This document shows positions 32,772 to 41,787 of a stretch of 64,000 bases of DNA, piece after piece. The DNA is from an uncultured Roseibium sp. (lineage in GTDB: Bacteria; Pseudomonadota; Alphaproteobacteria; Rhizobiales; Stappiaceae), in assembly GCF_947496995.1 (NCBI RefSeq), contig NZ_CANMFD010000003.1:620001-684000 (forward strand), in the 5' to 3' direction. The number at the start of each line of letters is the position of its first letter. Positions within the stretch are counted from its first letter, which is position 1. Under the pieces are notes generated by a model that saw nothing but the letters and a program-made list of their open reading frames with translations, had not been told where the DNA came from and did no database searches. The translations under genes and the position numbers were made by a program.

Positions 32772-34586
32772 TTGGCCGACGCCCAAATTCCAGACGCAAA
32801 TTCCCCTTCGGGACCCTCTGCGGAATCATCGCGAAAATCGCTCAGGCCGCTGACCCGGCTGCTGCCCTACCTGCTGAAACACAAGGCCGTCGTGGGCGCC
32901 GCGGTCGTCGCCTTGTTTTCCGCAGCCGTGATAACTCTGATCCTGCCCGCCGCCGTCCGCCGGATGATCGACTTCGGCTTCGGAGCGGATGACCCTGCTC
33001 TGGTCAATTCCTATTTCGCCGTCCTTGTCGGGGTCGTCTGTGCTCTGGCGCTGGCGAGTTCAATCCGGTACTTCCTGGTCATGTGGATCAGCGAACGGGT
33101 GGTGAGCGACGTCCGCTCCGATGTCTTTGCCCATCTGACCCGTCTCAGCCCGGCCTTTTACGACAGCGCGAAATCCGGGGAAATCCTCTCTCGTCTGACG
33201 GCCGACACCACGCAGATCAAGTCGGCCTTCGGCGCAAGCGCCTCCCTTGCCATGCGCAACCTGATCATGTTCGCCGGCGCATCGGTGATGATGGTCGTCA
33301 CCAGCCCCCGGCTCTCAGTGATTGTCCTTGCCGCCATTCCCGTCATCCTTGTCCCCATACTGGGCTTTGGACGTCAGGTGCGCAGAAGATCCCGCTTCGC
33401 CCAGGACACCCTTGCCGACGCCTCCGCCTTTGCCGGCGAAATGCTCGGCGCGGTCCGCACCCTGCAGGCCTTCACTCACGAGCGTCGCAGTGCCGATCAT
33501 TACCGAAGCGCCGTCGAGGCCGCGTTTCAGGCCGCCCGCCAGGCGATCATGGCCCGTGCGGCGCTGACCGGTTTTGCGATCTTCGTCATCGGCGCCAGCA
33601 TTGTCGCGGTTCTGTGGATCGGCGCCAGCGATGTGTTCTCCGGCCGCATCACCGGCGGCGAGCTGAGCCAGTTCCTGCTCTATTCGATCCTCGCTGCGGG
33701 ATCCCTGGCCGCACTGTCGGAGGTCTGGGGCGAACTCTCACAGGCCGCGGGTGCCGCCGAACGTCTGTCCGAGCTTCTGGAAATCCAGCCGGAGATCAGC
33801 GCTCCCGCCGATCCTGTCCGACTGCCCGAAACGCCGAAGGGCGAAATTTCCTTCGACCATGTTTCCTTTGCGTATGAGAACAGCAAGTCCCTGCCCGTTC
33901 TCACCGATCTGGTGCTGACGGTGTCTCCCGGTGAAACCGTGGCGGTGGTCGGACCGTCAGGCGCTGGAAAGTCCACGCTCTTCAGTCTTCTGATGCGCTA
34001 CTACGATCCGACGGCGGGATGCATCCGCCTGAACGGCGTGGATATAAGACAGCTCGATCCGGAAGACCTGCGCGCTCACATTGCCCTGGTCCCTCAGGAC
34101 ACGGCCATTTTCGGTGCAAGCATTGCCGAGAACATCGCCTATGGCCGGCCCGATGCCTCCCGGGAGAAAATCGTCGCCGCCGCACAGGCAGCCCTTGCTG
34201 CGCCTTTCATCGAGACGATGACGAACGGCTACGACACCCTGGTGGGCGAACGCGGCATTACCCTTTCAGGCGGCCAGCGCCAGCGCATCGCCATCGCCAG
34301 AGCCGTCCTCAAGAGCGCGCCGGTATTGCTTCTCGACGAAGCCACCAGCGCTCTCGATGCGGAGAGCGAGAACCTTGTCCAGCAGGCGCTCGACCGGCTG
34401 ATGGAAAACCGTACCACGCTGGTCATCGCCCACCGTCTTGCAACCGTTCTGAAAGCCGACCGGATCCTGGTGATGGAGGACGGCCGGATTGTCGAAACCG
34501 GCACCCACGCGGAGCTCAGTGCCGCCGACGGCCTTTACGCCAAGCTCGCCCGGCTCCAGTTCGGAGCCGAGGAGGAAACAGCTTAA
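32772..34586 (+). CDS. ABC exporter, fused permease-ATPase (MsbA/multidrug-like)
   Basis: About 604 residues from TTG 32772, chosen because GAGGAG (32759-32764) is ideally spaced; ATG 32736 and 32712 are alternatives without a ribosome-binding site. Six membrane helices (about 40-330) contain the coupling segments of type-IV exporters. The ATPase has Walker A GPSGAGKSTLF, signature LSGGQRQRIAIARA, Walker B LLLDEATSALDAE and H-loop IAHRL. Family members flip lipids or export drugs and glycans; substrate is not readable here. It faces the SDR gene tail to tail. Confidence 0.88.
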   Translation: MADAQIPDANSPSGPSAESSRKSLRPLTRLLPYLLKHKAVVGAAVVALFSAAVITLILPAAVRRMIDFGFGADDPALVNSYFAVLVGVVCALALASSIRYFLVMWISERVVSDVRSDVFAHLTRLSPAFYDSAKSGEILSRLTADTTQIKSAFGASASLAMRNLIMFAGASVMMVVTSPRLSVIVLAAIPVILVPILGFGRQVRRRSRFAQDTLADASAFAGEMLGAVRTLQAFTHERRSADHYRSAVEAAFQAARQAIMARAALTGFAIFVIGASIVAVLWIGASDVFSGRITGGELSQFLLYSILAAGSLAALSEVWGELSQAAGAAERLSELLEIQPEISAPADPVRLPETPKGEISFDHVSFAYENSKSLPVLTDLVLTVSPGETVAVVGPSGAGKSTLFSLLMRYYDPTAGCIRLNGVDIRQLDPEDLRAHIALVPQDTAIFGASIAENIAYGRPDASREKIVAAAQAALAAPFIETMTNGYDTLVGERGITLSGGQRQRIAIARAVLKSAPVLLLDEATSALDAESENLVQQALDRLMENRTTLVIAHRLATVLKADRILVMEDGRIVETGTHAELSAADGLYAKLARLQFGAEEETA

Positions 34587-34618
34587 GCGGCAGGAGGGGC
34601 GATTATAACGCCTTGCGT

Positions 34619-35410
34619 TCAGTCCTCGTCCGGCACGGCGACCGTATAGTTCAGCGGCAGCCTGCCGCCATCGGCGAAGACGGTCTGTCCGGTGACGTAG
34701 CTGGCATCGTCGGACGCCAGGAAGGCGACGACGCCAGCGATCTCGGACGGTTCGCCGATCCGCAGCATCGGCGTGCGGGACATGATGCGGTTTTTCGCAG
34801 CGGGGTCATCGTTCACGGTGGCAAGCATATCGGTCATGATCGACCCCGGACCGACTGCGTTTACCCGAATGCCGTACTGTGCCAGCGACAACGAGGTCGC
34901 CTTGGTCAGCTGCGACAGCCCCCCCTTGGAGACGCAGTAGGGAATCTGGTTGGGGATCGCCAGCACCGCATTGATCGACGACATGTTGACGATGCAGCCG
35001 GGAGCGCCGCCGCCTTCCACCTTCTCGACCATGTGGCGGGCAACCGCCTGTGAACAAAGGAACGCCCCTTTAAGATTGACGGAAAGAACCCGGTCGAAAT
35101 CATCTTCCTCCAGTTCCAGGAAGTCGGCTCCGGCGACAATTCCGGCATTGTTGACCAGAATATCGATGTCGCCATGGGCGTTCAGCGTTTCTGCGACCAG
35201 ATTGCGCACGTCCAGGCGCTCGGCAACATTGCAGTGGATATACATCGCTTCGCCCAGGGAGCTCAGATCCCCGGCCGCGGCCTCTCCGGCATCATCGTCA
35301 ACATCGGCGATCACGACTTTCGCGCCGTCCATGACGAAACGTCTGGCAATGGCGAGCCCTATACCCCGGGCTGCGCCGGTTACGATGGCGACCTTATTTT
35401 CCAAAGACAC
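34619..35410 (-). CDS. SDR family oxidoreductase
   Basis: 263 residues from GTG 35410, with GAGGG five bases upstream; the longer frame lacks a start signal. TGAARGIGLAIARRF is the classical TGxxxGxG cofactor loop, DVDDDAG points to NAD preference, NNAGIV, a catalytic Ser in NMSSINAV and YCVSK as the YxxxK motif. The C-terminus SDDASYVTGQTVFADGG is typical. The reaction is reversible oxidation of a secondary alcohol, and substrate is unknown. It may be transcribed after the propionyl-CoA synthetase gene, from which a hairpin separates it. Confidence 0.88.
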   Translation of the reverse strand: MSLENKVAIVTGAARGIGLAIARRFVMDGAKVVIADVDDDAGEAAAGDLSSLGEAMYIHCNVAERLDVRNLVAETLNAHGDIDILVNNAGIVAGADFLELEEDDFDRVLSVNLKGAFLCSQAVARHMVEKVEGGGAPGCIVNMSSINAVLAIPNQIPYCVSKGGLSQLTKATSLSLAQYGIRVNAVGPGSIMTDMLATVNDDPAAKNRIMSRTPMLRIGEPSEIAGVVAFLASDDASYVTGQTVFADGGRLPLNYTVAVPDED

Positions 35411-35458
35411 GGAAACCCTCACGGCTGCTTGAGTAAATTCGCACCGCGTCACAAACGC

Positions 35459-35478
35459 GGGCCGCTTCGCGGCGGCCC
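35459..35478 (-). terminator. Hairpin between prpE and the SDR gene
   Basis: GGGCCGC (35459-35465) pairs with GCGGCCC (35472-35478). A T-run is lacking on either side; it may attenuate read-through from prpE into the SDR gene. Confidence 0.35.
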
Positions 35479-35546
35479 GACATTAAGAGGCAAAACAGGC
35501 TCTGTCGATGGCCGTTATTGGCCTCCGTAACCGGCGTTCCGATTTA

Positions 35547-37454
35547 TCAAACGGAAATACCGTGTGTTTTCAACGCGTCGCTGATTTCATCCAGGATCGC
35601 CGGATCGTCAATGGTCGCGGGCATCCTGTAGGTTTCACCGTCAGCGATCTGGCGCATCGTGCCGCGCAGGATCTTGCCGGAGCGCGTCTTGGGGAGCCGC
35701 TCAACCGTGATTGCGATCTTGAAGGCGGCAACAGGTCCGATTTTCTCGCGCACCAGTTTGATCAGTTCCTTTTCAATCTCGTCATGGGACCGGTCAACGC
35801 CCGACTTCAGCACCACGAACCCGCAAGGCAACTGGCCTTTCAACTTGTCGGCAATGCCAATCACCGCGCATTCGGCAACATCGGGATGGCCCGCCAGCAC
35901 TTCTTCCATACCGCCGGTGGACAGCCTGTGGCCGGCCACGTTGATAATATCGTCGGTCCGCGCCATGATGGACAGATAGCCGTCGTCATCGATCACCCCG
36001 GCATCGGATGTCTTGTAGTAGCCCGGAAATTCCGCGAGGTAGGCATCGAAAAACCGCTTGTCCGCGTTCCACAGCGTCGGCAGCGCACCGGGCGGCAGAG
36101 GCAGTTTCACGACGATGTTGCCCAGCGTATTCGTTCCCAGGGGATGACCGGCATCGTCCAGCACCTGCACGTCGTAACCGGGCATTGGAACGGTGGGGGA
36201 ACCCGGTTTCACCGGCAGTTGCCCGAGCCCGAGCGGATTGCCGACGATGCACCAGCCGGTTTCCGTCTGCCACCAGTGGTCGATAACTGGCACCTGCAGC
36301 TTGTCGATCGCCCAGTTAACGGTTTCGGGGTCCGCGCGTTCGCCGGCCAGGAACAGCGACCTGAAGCGTGACAGGTCGTATTTCTCGATCAGCTCGCCGT
36401 TGGGGTCTTCCTTACGGATCGCCCGGAAGGCCGTCGGCGCCGTGAAAAGCGACACCACGTCGTGGTCCGAGATCACCCGCCAGAAGACGCCCGCATCGGG
36501 CGTGCCCACGGGCTTGCCCTCGAACACGACGGTCGTGCAGCCATGCAGCAGCGGCGCATAGCAGATGTAGGAATGACCAACCACCCAGCCGACATCGGAC
36601 GCGGCCCAGAAGACTTCGCCGGGCTGGATGTCGTAGAGATTGCTCATCGACCACTTGAGCGCGACCATATGGCCGCCATTGTCGCGCACCACGCCTTTCG
36701 GCTGGCCGGTCGTGCCGGAGGTGTAAAGAATGTAGAGCGGGTCGGTGGCCTTGACCGGAACCGGCGCAATCCGCCGGCCGGCCGTCTTCGCCTCTTCCTG
36801 CAGGGCGCCGAGATCATGGTCCCTGCCCTCCATCAGCCCGGCTGTCAGTTCCTCTCTCTGGAAGACGAGACAGCTTTCCGGCTTGTGCCGCGCCTGCTCG
36901 ATCGCGGCATCGATCAGCGGTTTGTAGGCGATGACCCTTCCCGGCTCGATACCACAGGACGCGGCGATGATGGCTTTCGGGGTGGCGTCGTCGATGCGTG
37001 TGGCCAGTTCGTTTGCGGCAAAGCCGCCGAAGACGACGGAATGAACGACTCCCAGGCGCGCGCATGCGAGCATCGCCATCACCGCCTGCGGCGTCATCGG
37101 CATGTAGAGGATCGCCCGGTCGCCCTTTTCCAGTCCCCGGTCTGAAAGGACGCAGGCTAGCGCCTCGACTTCCTCCAGCAGTTCCGAATAGGTGTAGGTC
37201 GCGGTTCTGCCGGTGATCGGGCTGTCATAGATCAGCGCCGGCTGTCCTGGCCGTCCACGTTCTACATGTCGGTCGAGGCAGTTGTAGCAGGTGTTGCACT
37301 GCCAGTCGGGAAACCAGCTTCCGTATTGTCCCTCGTCGGGATTGAAGACCCGCTCGGATGTCGAGATCCAATCGATTTCCGAGGCTGCATCCTTCCAGAA
37401 CCCCAGCGGATCGTCCTTCCAGCCCTGATAGACCTCGTGATAGCGGCTCGCCAT
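35547..37454 (-). CDS. prpE: Propionyl-CoA synthetase (PrpE-like acetyl-CoA synthetase family)
   Basis: 635 residues from ATG 37454, with GGAGGAGAGG upstream. The adenylation motif YILYTSGTTGQPKGVVRD is near residue 235. WWQTETGW, the hinge motif near DVINVAGHRLSTGGMEEVL-type sequence (here DDIINVAGHRLST) and the acylatable lysine in KTRSGKILRG follow. The N-terminal WNTCYNCLDRH-type segment (QCNTCYNCLDRHVERG) is characteristic of PrpE. The reaction is propionate + ATP + CoA to propionyl-CoA, for the methylcitrate or methylmalonyl pathways. No prpBCD genes are in view. It is divergent from the TSUP permease gene. Confidence 0.88.
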   Translation of the reverse strand: MASRYHEVYQGWKDDPLGFWKDAASEIDWISTSERVFNPDEGQYGSWFPDWQCNTCYNCLDRHVERGRPGQPALIYDSPITGRTATYTYSELLEEVEALACVLSDRGLEKGDRAILYMPMTPQAVMAMLACARLGVVHSVVFGGFAANELATRIDDATPKAIIAASCGIEPGRVIAYKPLIDAAIEQARHKPESCLVFQREELTAGLMEGRDHDLGALQEEAKTAGRRIAPVPVKATDPLYILYTSGTTGQPKGVVRDNGGHMVALKWSMSNLYDIQPGEVFWAASDVGWVVGHSYICYAPLLHGCTTVVFEGKPVGTPDAGVFWRVISDHDVVSLFTAPTAFRAIRKEDPNGELIEKYDLSRFRSLFLAGERADPETVNWAIDKLQVPVIDHWWQTETGWCIVGNPLGLGQLPVKPGSPTVPMPGYDVQVLDDAGHPLGTNTLGNIVVKLPLPPGALPTLWNADKRFFDAYLAEFPGYYKTSDAGVIDDDGYLSIMARTDDIINVAGHRLSTGGMEEVLAGHPDVAECAVIGIADKLKGQLPCGFVVLKSGVDRSHDEIEKELIKLVREKIGPVAAFKIAITVERLPKTRSGKILRGTMRQIADGETYRMPATIDDPAILDEISDALKTHGISV

Positions 37455-37660
37455 GACCTCTCCTCCCAGATAGCCTCCCGCAACGGTCGCAATCATCTGA
37501 TGGGAACCGAACCGGGCTTTTGCCCGATAGAGTGCTGTATGGGCATGCGGAAATGCAAGCCTCCGCGTATAAGCAATTCGGTGGTCGGGACTTTACGTAA
37601 TCATTCTGGCATGCTTGTCTGCCGGTCCTGTCCTGACCCTCGATCCCGCCTTCAAAGCTC

Positions 37661-38425
37661 ATGTCCCCGATTACAGACCCCTGGTTCTATGCTGCCGCCA
37701 TTCCGTCCGTGTTTCTCGTCGGCCTTTCCAAGGGAGGCTTCGGCGGCACATTCGCCATGCTCGGCGTTCCGGTCATGGCCCTCGTCGTTTCGCCGCTGCA
37801 GGCCGCGGGCATCATGCTGCCGATCCTGATCGTGATGGATGCGATCGCGCTCCTCGCCTACAAGGGCCGCGCCGACTGGAGAAGCCTGGTCATCCTGTTT
37901 CCGGCCGCCCTCGTGGGGATCGGTGCCGGCTGGGCCGCCGCCGCCTACGTCAACGATTCCTTCGTCACCCTGCTGGTCGGCATCATTTCCATCGCCTTTG
38001 TCGCCGACTACGTTTTCTTCCGGCGCAAGGAAACCACCGCACCCGGCCACAATGTGCCCAAGGGCACCTTCTGGGGGGCGGTCGCGGGCTTTACCAGCTT
38101 CATCAGCCACACGGGCGGCCCGCCGTTCCAGATGTACATGCTGCCGCTGCGCCTCGCGCCAATGCTTTTCGCCGGCACGGCGGTGATCTTCTTTGCCTCC
38201 ATGAACGCCATCAAGCTGGTGCCCTATTTTCTTCTCGGCCAGTTCGATGCCACCAATCTGACCACCTCGGTAACGCTGTTTCCGGTCGCCCTGATCGCCA
38301 CTCTGGCAGGCGTCCGCCTCGTGCGGATCGTCAAGGCGGAAACTTTCTACGGCATCATCTACGTCTTCATGGCCGTGATCGGCGTCAAACTGACCTATGA
38401 TGGCATTTACGCGTTCTTCGCTTAG
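37661..38425 (+). CDS. TSUP (TauE/SafE) family permease
   Basis: 254 residues with about eight hydrophobic segments in two pseudo-repeats. The first repeat has PSVFLVGLSKGGFGGTFAML and the second WGAVAGFTSFISHTGGPPFQ; the paired glycine-rich loops mark the TauE/SafE family. Members export sulfite, sulfonates or organosulfur compounds, or import small anions. ATG 37661 begins at MSPITDPWFY. It is followed 80 bp later by an acyl-CoA synthetase gene, so a CoA-ester pathway may be linked, but the substrate is not evident. Confidence 0.87.
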   Translation: MSPITDPWFYAAAIPSVFLVGLSKGGFGGTFAMLGVPVMALVVSPLQAAGIMLPILIVMDAIALLAYKGRADWRSLVILFPAALVGIGAGWAAAAYVNDSFVTLLVGIISIAFVADYVFFRRKETTAPGHNVPKGTFWGAVAGFTSFISHTGGPPFQMYMLPLRLAPMLFAGTAVIFFASMNAIKLVPYFLLGQFDATNLTTSVTLFPVALIATLAGVRLVRIVKAETFYGIIYVFMAVIGVKLTYDGIYAFFA

Positions 38426-38505
38426 GGGGCGGCCCCGTAAATGAAGCATTGCGTGCGGTCCGGTTTCCGGTTTTGATTTCGAAAAAGGATCGAGGGAGGA
38501 AGACA

Positions 38506-40140
38506 ATGGATGCCAGTGTCAGCCCGTTCGCCCAGGGGCTCGATAAGACGACCGCGAACTATGCCGCACTGAGCCCGCTCAGCTTTCTGGCACGGGCCGC
38601 GGATGTGTTTCCCGACACCATCGCGATCATTCATGGCAAGCAGCGCACCGATTATCGCAGCTTTTACCGCCGTACGCGCCAGCTCGCTTCCGCACTCGAA
38701 GGGCTTGGCGTCGGCAAGAACGATACGGTCAGCGTGATGCTTCCCAATGTGCCACCGATGCTGGAAGCCCATTACGGCGTCCCCATGTCGGGCGCGGTGC
38801 TGCATTCCATGAACACCCGCCTGGACGCGGCCGTCATTGCCTTCCAGCTGGATCACGCCGACTGCAAGGTCCTGATTACTGACCGGGAATATGCACCGGT
38901 CGTCAAGGAAGCGCTGTCGCTTGCCAGCGTCCGCCCGACCGTGATCGATTATTCCGATCTCCAGTTTCCTCAGGATGGCGAGCGTCTCGGCACGCTCGAC
39001 TACGAGGAATTCCTGCAATCCGGCGATCCGGACTATCCCTGGTCGCTGCCCGATGACGAATGGGACGCGATCGCCCTCAACTATACCTCGGGGACGACGG
39101 GCAATCCCAAGGGCGTCGTCTATCATCATCGCGGTGCCTATCTGCTGGCCCAGGCCAATGTGATAACCGCCGCCATGACCGGGCATCCGGTCTATCTGTG
39201 GACCCTGCCGATGTTTCACTGCAACGGCTGGTGCTTTCCCTGGTCGCTGTCGGTGGTTGCCGGCACCCATGTGTGTCTGCGCTGGGTCAGGCCGAAACCG
39301 ATGTGGGACCTGATCGCCGACGAAAAGGTCACTCATCTTTGCGGTGCGCCGATCATCATGTCGACGCTCCTGAATGCGGCTCCCGACCAGAAGCGCGCGC
39401 TCGATCACCCGGTCGAGTTCTTCACCGCCGCGGCCCCGCCGCCGGAGAGCGTGCTTGCGGCCATGAAAACCGCCGGTTTCAACGTCACCCATCTCTACGG
39501 CCTGACCGAAGTCTACGGCCCGGCCGTCGTCAACGACTGGAAGGCCGAATGGGATGCCTTGCCGCTGGACCTGCAGGCGCAGAAGAAGGCCCGCCAAGGC
39601 GTCCGGTATGTCGCCCTGGAAGACCTGGCCGTGCTCGACCCGGAGACGCTGGAACCTGTTCCAGCCGACGGCCAGACCCTCGGCGAGGTGATGTTCCGGG
39701 GCAATGTGGTGATGAAGGGCTATCTGAAGAACCCGGCCGCCACCAAGGAGGCGTTTGCCGGCGGCTGGTTCCATTCAGGCGATCTCGGGGTCATGCATCC
39801 TGACGGCTATATCCAGCTCAAGGATCGGTCCAAGGACATCATCATTTCGGGCGGCGAGAACATCTCGTCCATCGAGGTGGAAGAGGTGCTTTACAAGCAT
39901 CCCGACGTACAGGCCGCCGCGGTCGTGGCCCGGCCGGACGAAAAATGGGGCGAAACGCCCTGCGCCTTTGTCGAACTCCGGCAGGGTGCGGCAGCCTGCG
40001 AAGCGGATCTGATCGCCTTCTGCCGGGAGCACATGGCAAATTTCAAGGCTCCAAGGACCGTCGTGTTCTGTGAACTTCCCAAAACCTCGACCGGCAAGAT
40101 CCAGAAATTCGCCCTGCGCGAGCAGGCGAAGGCGCTTTAG
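38506..40140 (+). CDS. Acyl-CoA synthetase (AMP-forming), medium-chain type
   Basis: 544 residues from ATG 38506, with GAGGGAGGAAGA upstream. ATP-binding motif LNYTSGTTGNPKGVVYHHRG is near residue 185; LYGLTEVYGP, HSGDLGVMHPDGYI, RSKDIIISGGENISSIEVEE and the catalytic lysine in KTSTGKIQKF are intact. The fold matches acyl-CoA synthetases of the AlkK/DmdB type, which activate medium-chain or methylmercaptopropionate-like acids. Substrate is uncertain. It is co-directional with the TSUP permease and opposite to the YdcH gene. Confidence 0.87.
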   Translation: MDASVSPFAQGLDKTTANYAALSPLSFLARAADVFPDTIAIIHGKQRTDYRSFYRRTRQLASALEGLGVGKNDTVSVMLPNVPPMLEAHYGVPMSGAVLHSMNTRLDAAVIAFQLDHADCKVLITDREYAPVVKEALSLASVRPTVIDYSDLQFPQDGERLGTLDYEEFLQSGDPDYPWSLPDDEWDAIALNYTSGTTGNPKGVVYHHRGAYLLAQANVITAAMTGHPVYLWTLPMFHCNGWCFPWSLSVVAGTHVCLRWVRPKPMWDLIADEKVTHLCGAPIIMSTLLNAAPDQKRALDHPVEFFTAAAPPPESVLAAMKTAGFNVTHLYGLTEVYGPAVVNDWKAEWDALPLDLQAQKKARQGVRYVALEDLAVLDPETLEPVPADGQTLGEVMFRGNVVMKGYLKNPAATKEAFAGGWFHSGDLGVMHPDGYIQLKDRSKDIIISGGENISSIEVEEVLYKHPDVQAAAVVARPDEKWGETPCAFVELRQGAAACEADLIAFCREHMANFKAPRTVVFCELPKTSTGKIQKFALREQAKAL

Positions 40141-40178
40141 GCCCAGGGTCCAGCCATCCGCGGAAGTGTATAAACAAC

Positions 40179-40206
40179 AAAAAACGCCGCGACGGAGCGC
40201 GGCGTT
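40179..40206 (-). terminator. Intrinsic terminator of the YdcH gene
   Basis: AACGCCGCG (40183-40191) pairs with CGCGGCGTT (40198-40206). On the minus strand six T residues follow. It may also stop the convergent acyl-CoA synthetase transcript. Confidence 0.85.
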
Positions 40207-40229
40207 CTCGAAACATATGGCTGGCGCTT

Positions 40230-40412
40230 CTAATGAAGCGTCACATCATCCTGCCGTATTCGCTCGATCTCGTCCTTGATCTTCAGTTTTTGTCGTTTCA
40301 TGCCAGCCAGTTCCAGGGAGTCCGTACTCGGGTGCAAATTAGCATCTTCGATCTTGCGTTCCATTTCCGCGTGACGGCGCTCAAGTTCTGCGAGATGTGA
40401 CTGCATGGACAT
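40230..40412 (-). CDS. YdcH/DUF465 family small coiled-coil protein (first copy)
   Basis: 60 residues from ATG 40412, with AGGAGG seven bases upstream. HLAELERRHAEMERKIEDAN and MKRQKLKIKDEIERI are the DUF465 pattern: two helices that form a helical hairpin. The function of the family is unknown. A paralogue sits divergently at 40870-41076; the two flank a structured non-coding region and precede purEK, an arrangement also familiar in other Hyphomicrobiales. Confidence 0.85.
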   Translation of the reverse strand: MSMQSHLAELERRHAEMERKIEDANLHPSTDSLELAGMKRQKLKIKDEIERIRQDDVTLH

Positions 40413-40869
40413 GGATAAACCTCCTGTCGGTTGGCTCAACATCCTCATCGTGCCATAGAGAATCCGGCCTTGTCGATTGCGGATTCTGCATATGTCGATC
40501 GTTTCGCCGTCAAAACACGCATTCCCGCTGCTATCGTTAGAAAACTCTAAAAATCGCGCGGCAAATAAGCGGTTCTAAACTCACCAATTTTCCCCTTGGG
40601 AATTGTGCCGGTTCACAGGTTTTCCCAAGGGCAAGAATCTGTGCGGTTTATGGTCGCGTCTGTCTCTGGCATGATGAGCTGCCGCCGGCACCCCGAAACA
40701 GATGCTGTTTTTTCACCGGCGGAAAAGTGGACGACTTCGCCCTGCCCGCTTGTGGAATCACATGAAAGCGGAAAAGGTGATCGCTCTTGACGTATGAGGG
40801 TATCTCTCCTGAATTCGGCCCGACATGGGACAGATGTTCTGGAACTGATTCCGTTTCCGGGGAAGACAA
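40413..40869. other. Structured non-coding region between two YdcH genes
   Basis: 457 bp without a supported protein. A perfect 10-bp inverted repeat, CCCTTGGGAA (40593-40602) and TTCCCAAGGG (40622-40631), has a 19-base loop. Further on, CCGCCGG (40682-40688) and CCGGCGG (40716-40722) enclose a second hairpin AAACAG/CTGTTT (40696-40710). Both promoters of the divergent genes must also lie here. Confidence 0.5.
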
Positions 40870-41076
40870 ATGGCGAAAATGGACAATGATGCCTTACGAG
40901 CGGAGCTCGCGCAGCTTCGTCAGGAGCACAGGGATCTTGACGTTGCAGTGGAGGCGCTGGCGGCTTCGTCCAACCATGACGCCTTGCAGCTTCAGAGACT
41001 GAAAAAGAAAAAGCTGATGATCAAGGACCGGATCAGCGCGCTGGAAGACCAGTTTTTCCCCGACATCATCGCGTAA
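40870..41076 (+). CDS. YdcH/DUF465 family small coiled-coil protein (second copy)
   Basis: 68 residues. ALRAELAQLRQEHRDLDVAV and LQRLKKKKLMIKDRISALED match the DUF465 helical hairpin. It differs clearly from the neighbouring copy, so the duplication is old. GGGGAAGAC upstream is a suitable ribosome-binding site. It precedes purE by 188 bp, with a promoter in between. Confidence 0.85.
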   Translation: MAKMDNDALRAELAQLRQEHRDLDVAVEALAASSNHDALQLQRLKKKKLMIKDRISALEDQFFPDIIA

Positions 41077-41151
41077 CCGGCGTTCCGGGCATTCAATCCA
41101 TTCATCTGCACGCCTCGAACCGGAGTGCGGACTTTTTCCGGCAATTCCGGC

Positions 41152-41179
41152 TTGCGGTGAACGGCGCGCTGCCTATACT
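41152..41179 (+). promoter_or_regulatory. Probable sigma-70 promoter of purEK
   Basis: TTGCGG (41152-41157), a 16-bp spacer and TATACT (41174-41179), 85 bp before the purE start. The match to TTGACA/TATAAT is fair. Confidence 0.45.
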
Positions 41180-41264
41180 CCGCCGCTCTTCGAGATCGAC
41201 GGACGTTCGACTGTAAAAGACCGAACGCCAAAAATTGACCGTTCCCAGGATGGTGGAGCAACAC

Positions 41265-41759
41265 ATGGCCAACGCGGATGTCGCAATCATCATGGGCAGT
41301 CAGTCGGACTGGCCGACAATGAAACATGCGGCCGATACACTCGATCAGCTCGGTGTGACCTATGAGGCCCGGATCGTCTCCGCCCATCGCACGCCTGACC
41401 GCATGTATGATTTTGCCAGAAGCGCGAAGTCGGATGGCTTCAAGCTGATCATCGCCGGAGCCGGCGGCGCCGCCCATCTTCCCGGAATGGTCGCGGCCCT
41501 GACACCGCTGCCGGTCTTCGGCGTCCCGGTGGAAAGCCGGGCGCTTTCCGGAGAAGACAGCCTTTTGTCGATCGTCCAGATGCCGGCCGGCATCCCGGTC
41601 GGCACGCTGGCGATCGGCAAGGCGGGCGCGACCAACGCCGCCCTGCTTGCCGCGGCAGTACTGGCCCTGAACGATCCGGAAGTCGAAGCGGCACTGGATG
41701 CCTTCCGCACCGAGCGCACGGCAGCAGTAGCCGAAGTTCCCTCCGACGAGGCACATTGA
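41265..41759 (+). CDS. purE: 5-(carboxyamino)imidazole ribonucleotide mutase
   Basis: 164 residues from ATG 41265, with GGAG six bases upstream; ATG 41250 is possible. [44 protein letters not shown] and [20 protein letters not shown] are the class-I PurE motifs, including the catalytic histidine of AHRTP. It converts N5-CAIR to CAIR in de novo purine synthesis. The substrate comes from PurK, encoded 28 bp downstream in the same operon. Confidence 0.96.
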   Translation: MANADVAIIMGSQSDWPTMKHAADTLDQLGVTYEARIVSAHRTPDRMYDFARSAKSDGFKLIIAGAGGAAHLPGMVAALTPLPVFGVPVESRALSGEDSLLSIVQMPAGIPVGTLAIGKAGATNAALLAAAVLALNDPEVEAALDAFRTERTAAVAEVPSDEAH

Positions 41760-41787
41760 ATTTTTGGGCAGGAACAGGATTTCAGGC

